Assembly (NCBI RefSeq): GCF_001522545.3
Contig: NC_031771.1
Coordinates: 30,384,884-30,448,883, forward strand
Source: Parus major
Taxonomy: Eukaryota; Chordata; Aves; Passeriformes; Paridae
Length of the DNA stretch: 64,000 bases
Direction of reading: 5' to 3'
The translations under genes were made by a program, and so were the position numbers. The notes below the pieces were generated by a model that worked only from the letters and a program-made list of their open reading frames with translations, did not search any database and was not told the origin of the DNA. Of this stretch, positions 40,671 to 52,653 are shown piece after piece (within the stretch, counting starts at the first letter, position 1; each line of letters starts with the position of its first letter).

Positions 40671-40990
40671 GATTCACAGAATCACTGTGGCTGGAAAAGA
40701 CCTCTGAGGTCATCAAGTCCAACCTGTACCAAGCACCACCATGGCCACTAAACCATGTAATGAAGGGCTATGTCTACTCATAGTTTTGAGCACTTCCAGA
40801 GAGGGTGACTCCACCATTTCCCTGGAGAGCTTGTTTCAATGCTTAGTCACTCTTCCAGTGAAAAAAAATGTCCTAATAACCAGCTTGAATTTCCCCTGGT
40901 GCAACTTGAGGCCATTTCCCCTTGGCCTATTGCTAGTTGCCTGGGAGACAAGGCCAAGTGCCCACCTTGCCACAACCTCATTTCATACAG
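40671..40990 (-). mobile_element. CR1 LINE, 3' fragment
   Basis: Plus-strand wording: GATTCACAGAATCACTG, 'ggaaaagacctctgagg', 'catcaagtccaacctg', 'aggccatttccccttgg' and 'gccacaacctcatttc'. This is a CR1 subfamily using 'aaaagacc' rather than 'gaagggacc'. About 320 bases are preserved. The 84-codon plus-strand frame inside is an artefact of the repeat. Confidence 0.9.
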
Positions 40991-42031
40991 CTTAAGCTAG
41001 AAGTGTCCTGCACTGCAAAATGAGGTAATAATTCTATGTTCTTTAACTTACATTGAAAGGATTGAGTAATTAGCAGTGACTTGGAATGGAAAATTTTGTA
41101 GTTCCTCTTTATGGCTGCTAATATCATACAAGATAGAATATGCATACTTTCTGATATGGCCTCAGTTCTTTCTCTCTATTAAAAAAAGAAAAAGAGAAAC
41201 CTAAAAACCCAACACATACGATCTTGAAGGGAATTCAGAAAGCTGTCTTTATGCAATTGCAAAATTTTTGGTTTAGTTTTTTACTGAAGTCATGTAGAGA
41301 TCATGTGTACTGCTACTAAAACTTATCAATTTTTGCCCAAGGAACAACCTAGAACCACCTATTTAATACTAATTTTCTAAAGAGAAATATGCAACAAAGT
41401 TTCTACAGAGAAAAGGGACAATTCCAAGCCCTGCTCAGGCTCTGCTGCACATGCAATTCACCTCTAATCCAGGGAAGGGCAGAGAATGAGCTACAGTCCA
41501 GCTGTTCAATGACTGTTCATGACTAATGTAGTGTGATAAGGATGATACATACACCCTAAAAAAGCTGGACCAAAGAAATGGAAACAGGAGAGAGGATGCT
41601 TCAGCAATATCACAATTGCAAATATCACAACTGGTAAATTGCTGGGTTTCAGTTGTTGGCATATCCTGCATCCCACAGTTTACATATAGCTTATTAAAAA
41701 ATATGCAGCTTCTCTTAGAGAGGCTGTCTGAGTCACTAAGAACCTCTGTTGAAGCAGAGCCATCCAGATGCTTAGACACATGGGTGTTAGAGTTTTCCTA
41801 ATCATTCCTAAAAGGAAAAAAAGAAACAAGATAAAAACAAGATATTTTAAAAATATTTCAACCACTTTTTTTTTTATTTTTGAGATTCTGAATGAAGACA
41901 AAATATTACATTTTAATCAGAATTTTTTTGATGAAAATTTTGAATCCTTTTTTTCATGATAGCTCAATCTAAAGTTATTTTAGCTATTTTGCTAAATAAA
42001 AAGATATTTACATATCCCTATTGCTAGTGCC

Positions 42032-42050
42032 AATAAATAAATAAATAAAT
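42032..42050 (+). repeat. (AATA)n microsatellite
   Basis: Four to five AATA units in AT-rich DNA. Confidence 0.8.
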
Positions 42051-43224
42051 TTTAAAATTTGGGAGAACTCTGACCAATTAAGCTGAGTTAAGTTTGAAAG
42101 GTGGAGTTTCCCTTAAAGAGATGTCTTCATCTTAAAGAGAGTATAGAGATTACCACTATATAATTGCCTGCTATTTTGTTCGTAGTATTTTAAAGGAAAG
42201 AGTATTTAGTACACATACATACTTTTGGAAATACCCTTCCATATTAATGCAATATAGCTGCACACAAAGTAACAGTTCCACTGTTCACTTTGGTTAAAAC
42301 ATGTACTATTACAATATTGTGATTGCATTTGTTACAGAGGACAAAGAAACCCTTCTCTTCCGCTTGCACATGTTCCTGTTGCAGAGCTTGGCGGACTGAT
42401 TCCTCCTGAGTAAAACCAGCTGAACAACCCAGGCTACAATGACAGTCACAATTTGGCACTGTTTTACCACAGGGTGCTCTGGACAGAAATGCACAGGGAT
42501 GGGCTGCACTCTCCTGGCCTGCAGAGCTAAGGTGCCCTGAGCTAATCCATCATCTGCATGTACAAACCCCTCCCAAATTTTTACATAGTGTGACTGTCAC
42601 TTGGATATAGAAAATTCCATTTTGACAAACCTTTTCTTTCAAATGTCTTAAACCTCAACAACTTCAAGCATATGTTGATTAAAGGAAAGCCCTGTGCCCT
42701 CCAAACTCCAGAAGTTTTTCTGCATGTTCACATTTCACACTGAATGTGTCTTTCCTTTGTAATAGAATATGTATCAATTATTTATCATTGTATTCTTGCA
42801 CAGAAAATGTCTTCAACACTATGAAAGAAATTATATAGATGTGCTTAGCACTACATGTACAGCTGTCTTATGAGCCAGAACAAAAGTAATCAAGTTTTAC
42901 ATTGAACTCATCTGCAATCTGACCTATGAGGATTTCAAGCTGTTATTAACAAAAAATAATAAAAATAATCACTCATATTTTGAATTGTTCCTGTAAATCA
43001 GCAGCATTAGGTTCAGTTCTACAAACAAAAATTACATTCCACTGCTGCTATGAAATCCTCAATATCATAGAAATAAATAAAAAATACAGCAGGATCTTTT
43101 ACCTTTTAATCTGTGCTAGTTCCTTAGCCAGGTAAAACATGGAAGTTGTGGATAGCAAAGTTAAAGTCGCATGGGTTCATTTAATATTAAAGAGATTGGC
43201 CACAACATCCATAGTACAAAAAAC

Positions 43225-43345
43225 CCAAACCAACCAACTGACTAAAACAACAACAAAACACTAAATAAAAAGAAAACTAACAAACCAACAACAACAAAAA
43301 AAAAAAAACCCACACACACAAAAAACACCAAAAAAACCCACAAAA
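43225..43345 (+). repeat. A-rich / AAC- and CA-rich low-complexity tract
   Basis: Strand-asymmetric A and C sequence with 'caacaacaaaa', an A13 run and 'cccacacacacaaaa'. Simple-sequence DNA without coding features. Confidence 0.8.
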
Positions 43346-44280
43346 GGGTAGCTAGAAACACTACCTGTCACTAGCAGTTTCTATAAAGAGAAAATGCCTT
43401 TGAACTGAACATGGTCTAGCTGCAAACATAGGTAAGAAAAAGGCAGATTTAGAAAAATGTCAGCATTTTTTGTAACAGCATTATAACTATACAACTGCCT
43501 TCTTTATAATTATAATTTAGCAAGAGCTTTTATATATTCCTTGCTGACTCACTAACATTGTTGTCTCACTTCTTTACTGAGATAACAAAGGAGGATATAA
43601 GCTGTCAGTCGAGCTTTCCCAAATCATTAACCACAGGAGCAGCAAGGCCTAGGGAGAAAGCCAAATTTATCTCTATAATATCATTTTTACATAATTGTTA
43701 ATAAAGGTAGGTCCTATGAAGTGAATAAATGTCTTACTTTACATGGGGCGGGTTATTTTCTAGTATACCATATTAAAGTCGTACCTTATTGCATTTCTCA
43801 CAACTAACATACCTGAGTTAAGTTATGCCTTGATAAGATTAAAACTCAAGGACACAAAATGAGCAGATTCAACAAACAAGAATCTAGGACGTACCCATTA
43901 TGAACTTAGGATGTACTGAGATAACTAGGAAGCTACAGATATGTAAGTCCAAAGGTTGTGTTCTCTTTGATATATACACTGATAGATACACATTGTCATT
44001 TATTCATTTGGCAACATTTTTCTACTCGTACTTCTCTGGCTGTTTCTTCCTCAGCCCTTCTCTTACCTTTTTCACAGTATCTCATTTCTTTTTTTTCTAT
44101 TTTGGTTCACTCTTGAGCTAATGAGTAGGCACATACCTATGCTGCATAAATAGCTAAGAAGTTTTAAATAAATTATCTCCTTTATTTCCACAGCACATGA
44201 CTGATCAGGTTCTAATCCACTGAAGAAACTGCTCATCAGGTCCTCCAGCAGCTTTAAGTTAGCAAATGATGCTAATTTAC

Positions 44281-44657
44281 AACAGCCAGGACAGGTGGCC
44301 CCAGTTGCCCAAAGGGACATTCCCACACAATATGACATCATGCTCAGTGTATGAAGTGGGGGAAGAAGGGGGAAGGAGAGGATATTGGGAGTGATGGAGT
44401 TTGTCTTCCCAAGTCTCCATTACCTGTGATGGGGCCCTGAAAATGGCCCAGCACCTGCCTGCCATGGGAAGCAGTGAATCAATTCCTTGTTTTGCTTTGC
44501 TTGTGTACAGCTTCTGCTTTTCCTGTTAAACTGTCCTAATCTCTGCCCACGAGTTTTCTACCTTTTACCCTTCTGGCTCTCTTCCCAATCTTGCTGGTGG
44601 TGGAGTGAGCAAGCAACCACTTGGGGATTGGCTGCTGGCTAGGGCCAGACCACAACA
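44281..44657 (+). mobile_element. Endogenous-retrovirus LTR, plus strand, 5'-truncated
   Basis: Recognisable blocks in order are 'cagccaggacaggtggccc', 'gcccaaagggacattcc', 'tatgacatcatgctcag' (a decayed CRE), 'gtttgtcttcccaagt', 'cacctgcctgccatggg', 'attccttgttttgctttgc', 'ttaaactgtcc', 'cccacgagtttt' and the end 'ccacaaca' at 44657. It is related to, but from a different subfamily than, the LTR at 35 kb. The left end is uncertain; some LTR sequence may extend up to about 100 bases further left. Confidence 0.75.
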
Positions 44658-46870
44658 GACTGGTATTTTACCTATGTAAAATATGCATTTATATAAATGG
44701 ATGTACTACACATATGCCCAGCAATACAAAATACATCAATTTTGCTTAAAGAAATTGCAGGCTATTATATTAAAAAGCCTCTCATCAACTCTAGCATGAT
44801 TTCAGGGAACAGGCCCCTTCTTTACCTGCACATAAATTTATTTTTATCAGTTAAGCAGAGCGTGAAAGATTTAGCAACTTTATTGAGATAAGAGAAGTGG
44901 AAGAATTTAACTCTCTTTACAGGAAAAGCTGTAAGTTTTGAATTCACATCTAACTTTAGGCAGATATATAAATATCTGTCGAAAAGAGCAAGAAAGCATA
45001 AATACAGTCAGATTTTTCAACGTATACACAGGTGTAGGTTTTCCTGTGACTGGAATAGGTAATCCTGAGTTTATTTAATAAAATGGGGCAAACAATCCAT
45101 CATATAGACAAAGAAGTTGAGGTATGTGTAACTATTCTTCCACTCCTAGAAATAATAGAGAGATTTATAATAGTTAGTAATGAAATATTTGTTGCAAAGT
45201 TGATACAACAAAAGATACACAGGATGTGACAACATTCAAATCATGTCCACATTCTCCTAATTTAAGAGTGGGTGTATTTTATGTACTCTATGTATTGACA
45301 TGGGGTTTCATAAGCATCATTCCTTTGCCTGCTGTGTAAATATACCTGCTTAGAGCACTATACAAAAGATCAGAAATAACAATGTCAAAATATTTTATAT
45401 TTTAAAATAATAAAACAATCAAAATATTAAAAAATGTAGTTTAGAGATCCCTTTTAATTAACATGTAGCTAATGCAATCCAAGGTGGCTGATGCTTCAGT
45501 TTGTAAAAATGGTGGTTTTGTTTTTCAAACCAAGACTCAACAGGAAAAAAACTCACTGATTGATCAGACAGATCCTTCAAAAGGATCTTTTTTGTATGCA
45601 CCTATACAGGTTTGGGTTTTGCTGACACCGTGATATCCTTCTAATATTTATTGCTTATATCAGTATAGACCTGAATTTCAAAGTTCTTGCTGATACATTT
45701 TCTGAGCTGGGTTTCTTATACTTGTTAGTCTTGTTTAAAACCATGCTAATATTTCACTACTGCTTAAAATTCAACACGATTTACAAGGTGCAAACTTCAG
45801 TCTTGGCAACCCCAAAGGCATTGCTATCACTTGTGTGCTTTCAGTTTGCTTTTTGCCAGCATCCTGGAGGCAGGTACAGGAGAAACACGTGTTGAGCTGT
45901 GCCTCTCCTGCCTCTTTCAGCACCCCCTGCTCTGACGTGGACTGTACCTGCTGAGAGCAAGGCAGCGCCCGAAAAACATCAGGGAATCAGGTTACATGAG
46001 ATCCTTCCAGCTTCGGGTGATTAACTCACTCCATTTCATAGAACTGGGACGCTTTTGAAGAAAACCCAATGGAATACACACACACAAGTCACTGGCAATC
46101 AGTAAGTGCCAGCTTCTCTTTACTTAAAAGCTGTTGTCTTTTTTCTTTTTTTTTTCTTTTTTCTTTTTTCTTTTTTTTTTTTCCTCTCTTTAATGTTTTT
46201 TTGGGGTTTTTTTTCCCCCACAAAGCTCCATAGAAATGTATTGGACTCCTTGGTTTTAAGATTTCTGGGGGAGTGATTTTTAGAGCTAAATCCTAGGGGC
46301 AGCTAAACACTGTAAACTTCCACTGACTTCAGAATTCCTGGACTATTAACTGGAATTTGATAAGTAATTTGGTGGTAATGTTCAGGCTTTCTCTCATACG
46401 TTTTAAACTTCCCAGTACACAGAAGGCAGGGGGGTTTATATTCTAGAAGTTTTTCTATTTAAAAAAAGTCTGTGCTTACCTACAGATCATTATAGACAAT
46501 TTTTGTTTTAGTAAGTGGGTTTTTATTACTTTTTCAGAGTCCAAATATGTTTCTGTCATTAAATGCACTGCGCACAAAAACATATAAAATAAATATAGCA
46601 TAGAGCTGTATTTATTACGTATTGCACATATAGTTAAGTGCAACTTTGCTTTAGTCACTGCCCTAAGTGTCCCCTAGAGCAACAGCACATTCTGAGCTCT
46701 TGGTAAAAAAGGTTTGAGCTTACATTCTTGTATGAGCCAGCAGCATTGTTTCCCTCTTAACCACCAAAGTTACTTAACCAGTTTGACCAGGATCTGGTAT
46801 CCTCCTGAGTAAAGACAACTTCTCCACTGAGAGCAGTCCCTTTCCACAGCCAGTCAGATAAGTAAACGTT
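44658..46870. other. Upstream flank or 5' intron of SMIM31, no exon located
   Basis: AT-rich, with a mildly GC-richer patch at 45.85-46.03 kb and the pyrimidine tract at 46.14 kb. If the acceptor at 46885 is real, part of this is a 5' intron and the patch at 45.85-46.03 kb is a place to look for a first exon. No TATA box or start site can be assigned. Confidence 0.4.
46137..46220 (+). repeat. Pyrimidine tract with (T)nC repeats
   Basis: A run of T interrupted by single C residues, followed by 'ggggttttttttccccc'. It lies about 690 bases upstream of the SMIM31 start exon. Such tracts are length-variable and can form triplex DNA; no function is implied. Confidence 0.8.
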
Positions 46871-46873
46871 TAC
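46856..46873 (+). promoter_or_regulatory. Overlapping GATA motif and forkhead palindrome upstream of the SMIM31 exon
   Basis: AGATAAG (46856-46862) is a consensus GATA-factor site. It shares a G with the perfect 12-base palindrome GTAAACGTTTAC (46862-46873), which holds a forkhead core (GTAAAC) on each strand. GATA and FOXA factors are known to act together in endoderm, and I recall SMIM31 as a gut or epithelial transcript, so a regulatory role is plausible. No binding evidence is available from sequence alone. Confidence 0.35.
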
Positions 46874-46885
46874 ACTTTTTCCTAG
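46871..46885 (+). other. Probable 3' splice site before the SMIM31 start exon
   Basis: The sequence TACACTTTTTCCTAG is a pyrimidine tract ending in AG, 18 bases before the ATG. This implies that the start exon begins at 46886 and that one or more 5' untranslated exons and the promoter lie further upstream. I could not locate an upstream exon. The alternative is that transcription starts just upstream and the AG is coincidental. Confidence 0.5.
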
Positions 46886-46897
46886 GCGAAGCAGTAG

Positions 46898-47029
<132 letters not shown>

Positions 47030-50000
47030 TAAATGTAGTACTTTATTCTAATTACATGTTTTGTGATTTGTCGTGCCGGTAGACTTAGGGTACCTGACAC
47101 CAGCTTTAGGAATACGATATGAAGAGGCAGAGAGTAATTGGTTAAGGCATCAATAAAGGTCACAAGCATAGAAATTGCATAAGATGAGAGAACGAGACCT
47201 TTTAGAGCTGGATCTGCCCCCTCGGATGGAGCTGTGCCACACAGCTGAGATCAGCGCTGTGAGCAACCTCTGTTCTCAATAGGGGAGGAATTTCTCTTGG
47301 CAGCAGTTCTGCTTCATGGTCTGAGGAGTTATAAAGTGCTTAGGCTGGCAAAACTGAGGATGTTCTTGTAATCAAGGTAAATGTTTGTTTTCATCAGGCT
47401 AAAGCCAAGAATTTGCTGCCTTTTAAGAGAGTGAAAATGCCATTAAAAGCACGCGGGGGTGTCTTTCTCCCATTCAAAAGATTTTGAAATCTGGATAAAA
47501 CCCCAACCAGATCCCCTGGTGATTCTACAAAGGAGGTTTGACATAACCTTACACCATGGGCAGAGAAATCCCGTGTTACAGGACTAGTGCTGTCACAGCC
47601 ACCTTCATTCCATCTAACCTCTCGCTGGCAGGAGTACCACCGGGGATGCTGGACTGGAGTGGGAGCAGGGGGCTCTGGCCATCCCTATCAACAAAGGAGA
47701 TCCTCTCTTCTTCCCAGCCTCCCATGGGATCACCCTTCCCCTGCTAAGCTTCCTCAAACTGGAGAAGGGGGGAAGGAAAGGAGGTAGGGAGAAAGAGACT
47801 GAAGTAAACTCCTGAGGCACACAGCAATACCGCTGTTGGTTTCGGACATATCTGACAGAAAATAATCCTGCGTTACCTCAATTTCTGTCTAAAATAAAAC
47901 ATTTATGTTATGGGCATTTTATGCATGTTTCATATTGTAAAACTCTGGCCTGCCTAATAATTTGTGAAACGGTAGCTAACAGCATGAAAGGTAAGGAAAT
48001 GTCACCGTGCTTGGCACTTGCATGTCAATTAGGTTTCTTCCTTGCTCTTCTGCTCCCTTGGATTTTACATCATTTCTAGACAGAAGGGGAAAGTGCCTGA
48101 AAGCAATGCACATTTCTGTGGATAAAGTGTGGTTGCCATGAGAACTGCCCTCATTCAGATGTCATGGACACAAGTGGTTTTTCCTGGCAGAAGTCTGTTG
48201 TACTGACATGGCAAGAGCAGCCACTCCTCACGCTCTGAGGAGGATGGATGAAGCACGTGCTGTAAGGCGTGCAGTCCTCCTGGCAACCAACAAATTTTGC
48301 ATAGGCAGAAATTTGAAAATGAAACCCTGTTTCACCAGTCTATAACTGAGATATATCTCATGGGATCAAAAAGGAAAGTTAATAGAATCATACTGATTTT
48401 AAGCTTATGCCTGCCATTGTGCAAAGACAAGGTTAGGTCCCCTTCTTTGCCCTCAGCTTCCAGTAACTCACAACAGAGTTATAGAGTGACTATCTCTGAC
48501 AGCATCTCCTTAGTGTCCAAACTGCCTGAGAACTTCTCACTTGTCCTCTTTATATCACCACAACCACACTTCCAGTTTGCAAAGAGAAAGCTAAACCTCC
48601 TGCTGAGCACTATAAGAGAGCAGAATATTGATTTAAGAGCTCATAGGTGCCAAATATCTCAACAACCTCAGTGTGCCCTCAGCAGGCCTGGTTCTTACAT
48701 TCCTAATTGGAACCATATTCAAAGAACTTTGTACTCAATGATTTTGGATGGAGCTGTTGTGAGAACAAACCATGCTTACTATTATAGTTAAATAACCCCT
48801 GAAATCAGGCAACATCCTTCTGCAATAACAGAGGTTTGTGACCATGTTTATGTTTATGCCTTTCTCTGACAGTGGGGTTGTTCTTTTTTTTTTTAAATAT
48901 GCATTTAGAGGAAAGACTGGCAAGCAGGGAACCTATAAAAAGCCAAAATTACAGTGGCAACAGGAGAATGAAAGCCATACACCCTTTTTGCACTAATGCT
49001 GACAGATGTCTGGTTAGAAAAGCTAAGTAAAACTTGTTTCAGTGATGTGCTGTCCTTCATCAGTCTTTTAGCACACTCATATAGCACTGAGCCAGTACAT
49101 TCTACTCACAGCTGGAAGAAGTAACCTTTGATTTCCCTCTTGCATTTAATCTGAAGAGGAGAGGACTGCTACAAGAGGATTGTAATTTATATTCCAGTTA
49201 GTTCAGTTATTTAAGAGAAGGTAGTTTTACTTTTGCTTGTTTTATTTTCTCTTTTGGCCAGGAAGTTGGCACATAATTTGCTTTTCCCACAATATGGAAC
49301 ACAGATATTTTTCAGATATTTATTTAGATTAAGGAAATAAGAAATTGAAATATTTTCCTGTATTTCTAAGGCAAGTTTTGAGGGAAATTGTTCTAAAAAA
49401 CCAATCTCACCACATATTACAGTACATATTATCATGGTACTCCAGAGCAGAGGATATGGTGCATATCAACTGTTCCTGTTCCAGCTCAAAAGCCAGTCAG
49501 TGGAGGAAAGGCACTGGGAGACAGGAGTGTGCATGGCCAAGTGTGGCAGACTAGACACATCAAATAGAGTAATTAGGAAGTGAGGAGAAGTATGCTTACC
49601 TTCTATTAAAGGATAAGAGTTTTCCTCCTTCATAAAAATGAGGATATGTTCTGTAAGATTATTCTACCTTTGAGCAAATGCAAAAATTCATGCAAATATA
49701 GAGAATGCCATCCTCCAAAGTCTGTATCTACCTGAAGAAAAGAAGAGTATTTTCAACAGAGTTCTTTGTTCAGGGAAGAGAAATAAGAAATCTGGAAGCA
49801 TTTATTCATTGACTGAGGTGGAAGTAAGAGAAACTCCTGATAACACAACCAAGATACTTGAGGAAGGGTACTGAACAAGTAGAAGAACACTACTGAAAAA
49901 TGCAGAAATGTTTCACTAGATTTGTCATAAGGAAACTTAACTCAGAAAACTAAATTTAAAATAAGGTGTGTATCATTGTGCATAATAGTAGCTACTGAAA

Positions 50001-52630
50001 GTAGTACAGAAGCCTACAGAAAACCCAAATGTAAAATCAAGACTATACTCATTGCCTGTGTTCTGAAGCCTTTTTTGCTGGCACTACATTTTGTTCTTTA
50101 CAGTTAGATGCCAACAGGCTAGCATATGGCACAATCTGCAGGACATGGATTAGAGTAAAAGTTTGGAAATCTGTAGTGGTGTGATGTTCTGAAGGAGGCT
50201 GCAGCACGTGTTTCCTGCTGCCCTTTTAGAAGAGGCTAAACCCACTGTCACAACTTCTATGGAACATCATTTTCATGCCCCAGTGCCACTGTAGCTCTTC
50301 TATATAAGGGATAACTGTGATGAAGCAGTCTTCTGATTTTCTAGGATTCTTTCTTATGTGTAGCAGGTAAAGCCTTGACTTTAATTCTTTTCACTATTTG
50401 ACCAGTGTCCCTGTCAGGAGCCAACCAACGGCTCCTTGAGGCAAAGTGCAATGTGCTTCATAGAGTTTTGCTCTAAGGAATATAAAAGATGACAGATTTA
50501 TCGTAAAAAGGTAAAAGAGAGTGAGGTTTTAAGAACTTGTGATGCATTTGCTGCCAAAAGCAGTCATTAGAAGAACAGTTCCAAGCAGAGTCTATGCAAT
50601 AAATCTCCCACTGGAGGGAGATGTCTAGTCACTGTGAGCCACTAGCTCTGCTACTTGGAGAAGAATTATCTTGCAAAGGCCAGAAACAACACATGAATCC
50701 CTGGAAGCTTTGCTTTCAGCAGTGTCTGCTAGAATTGAAATCTCAAGTCTGAAGATTAAAATGCCTGCTTTGCCATTCATATCTCCATTGCGTGACAAGC
50801 TATTCCAGACACAGGTGCACACAAAGGAGTTCTATTTACTTAGCAGATTTTTGCCTGAGGGAAATTTGATTTCATATGCACTAATTGAATTTCAGTGGAA
50901 GAAATTTACTGTTTTGCTCCACTTACACAGCATAATCCAAATGGTAAGACAGCAAGAAAGATGCCCAGAAAATTTATTTCTCCTTATCTATAGTCTTTTT
51001 TTACAGGAAAAAAAACAAACAAAAAACCCCCACAACTATACACATAGTATAATCGAAATAAAAGAAGGATTGCCTAACCACTAAACTAGTCTTTTAAAAA
51101 TTTACTTACATTAAAATTACTTAAATTTTTCCATGTTTAATAATATTGACCCTAAAAGCGGAGGTGTCTGAGCTGATCACTCTGAAGACTTCACCTGTAA
51201 TGATTTGAGTACTGACATACTAAGCAGTGATAAGTACAAACAGTAAGTGCACCCAAGAACTTGCATCCTCTGATGTTTAAGATACTTCTAATATTTTTAG
51301 TATGTTCTGTATTAGGAAAGTTTAATGTTTCCATGATTCCTCAGGAGATAATTTCTTTTGTTTACAAACTGTTGGTAAGCCTCGTGAGGCCTTGGAGTCA
51401 TTGGGAATACTGCAAGCACACAGGTCTGCAGAAAAAAACCTTCTGTTCCTTTTTCTTTCAAAAATAAGGGCTCAAGCAAACTTAGCAATCACATGTTTGC
51501 AAAAAACTGGTTATGCCTAGAAAAATGACATCAGCTGAAACCTTCAAAATCCAACCAAAGGAAACAATAAATGTTGTATATCAGCCACTGTTTCACAGAA
51601 TGAAATGAATATGGACCAAGTCCTGAGCACTGCAAGAAAGAAAGAGAGTAACATCCTTTCCTACTAGTCAATAAATCTGATTACCCTGGAGAACAAAATA
51701 CCGTACGAAAGGAAATATGTAATCATGTAACACAATTTTTTGTAACTGATTACTAGGAATTCCTGAATAATTTTTAATAAAAAGCTTTGCATGATATGAT
51801 CCAATTTTGTAAACATTTTCATCCCAGCTGAACATTTAGCCATCTTCATCTATATGTTACCTACAAAGTACAATTTCAGGAATAAAGAGCCTTGGCTATG
51901 TTCTCATTAGGGAAAATTAAAGCACGTAACAACAGTGTTAGATCTGCAGGAGGAAACCTGGAGAATTAATGTTTAACTTCCCCTTAGTCACAAAGGGACA
52001 TTTTTCACCATCTTGGGGACAATGCTTAGTGACCTGTACTGATCTGATAATTTAGTGTCAGTTTCATTCCATGAGAAGGGGCAATAGCACAATTCACATG
52101 CTTGATGCATTTTGCTCTAGAGGTCAGTATTTTCAAACTCTAAACCAGCAAAATAGTCAGGTTTAGGCTCTTTGGCTTGAGGCTTTTTGTTCACCCCATT
52201 GGCATAATTAATAATATTAAAGATTGTGAGATTACATTCACTTAATGATTTTTTTTTTTTCTCTGCTGCCTAACTGTTCTCAGGTTGCTTTCACATCTTA
52301 CTAACGATTGAGCCACTGCTTAGAATAATGTAACTAGTATTTTTCAGGCTTTGCTACAACCAGCACTTTCTTTTAACACCTATGTTCCTTCTGTCATTAA
52401 TGTTTGATCTTGCCCTGTGTGAAAACTCTTTAAAATATTTTGAGCATCTCTTTAATATGAGGTCAAAAATTTACTTGTATTATAAATTATTCAGAAGTAT
52501 CCTATCTACTCAAGTCAGATTACAGTAAAATTTCAGTTAATTTGATGAAAGAGAATTTGGAATTTATATTCATTTTTTAAAAAATCAACCATGAATATGA
52601 GCTTCTTACTATTGTGTTTGATACTGTAGT

Positions 52631-52653
52631 AAAAAAAAAAAAAAAAAAAAAAA
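52631..52653 (+). repeat. A23 homopolymer
   Basis: Uninterrupted A run in the SMIM31 intron. No retroposed gene is recognisable immediately upstream. Confidence 0.9.

Larger units (their letters stand above)
40991..44280. other. Non-coding AT-rich DNA, no gene seen
   Basis: Contains the AATA and A/C-rich simple repeats. A minus-strand frame over about 42.3-42.55 kb has a hydrophobic run but fits no family. Confidence 0.55.

Noticed and set aside
42244..42560. Minus-strand frame with a hydrophobic run (VTVIVAWVVQLVLL), considered as a receptor pseudogene
   Set aside because: Only one hydrophobic segment and no diagnostic receptor motif around it; it stops soon upstream and turns into random sequence.
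48297..48791. 164-codon plus-strand open frame in the SMIM31 intron
   Set aside because: It starts at TTG, with the first ATG about 20 codons in. It shows no domain, no plausible splice context and no recognisable homology, and it is a length expected by chance in 64 kb.
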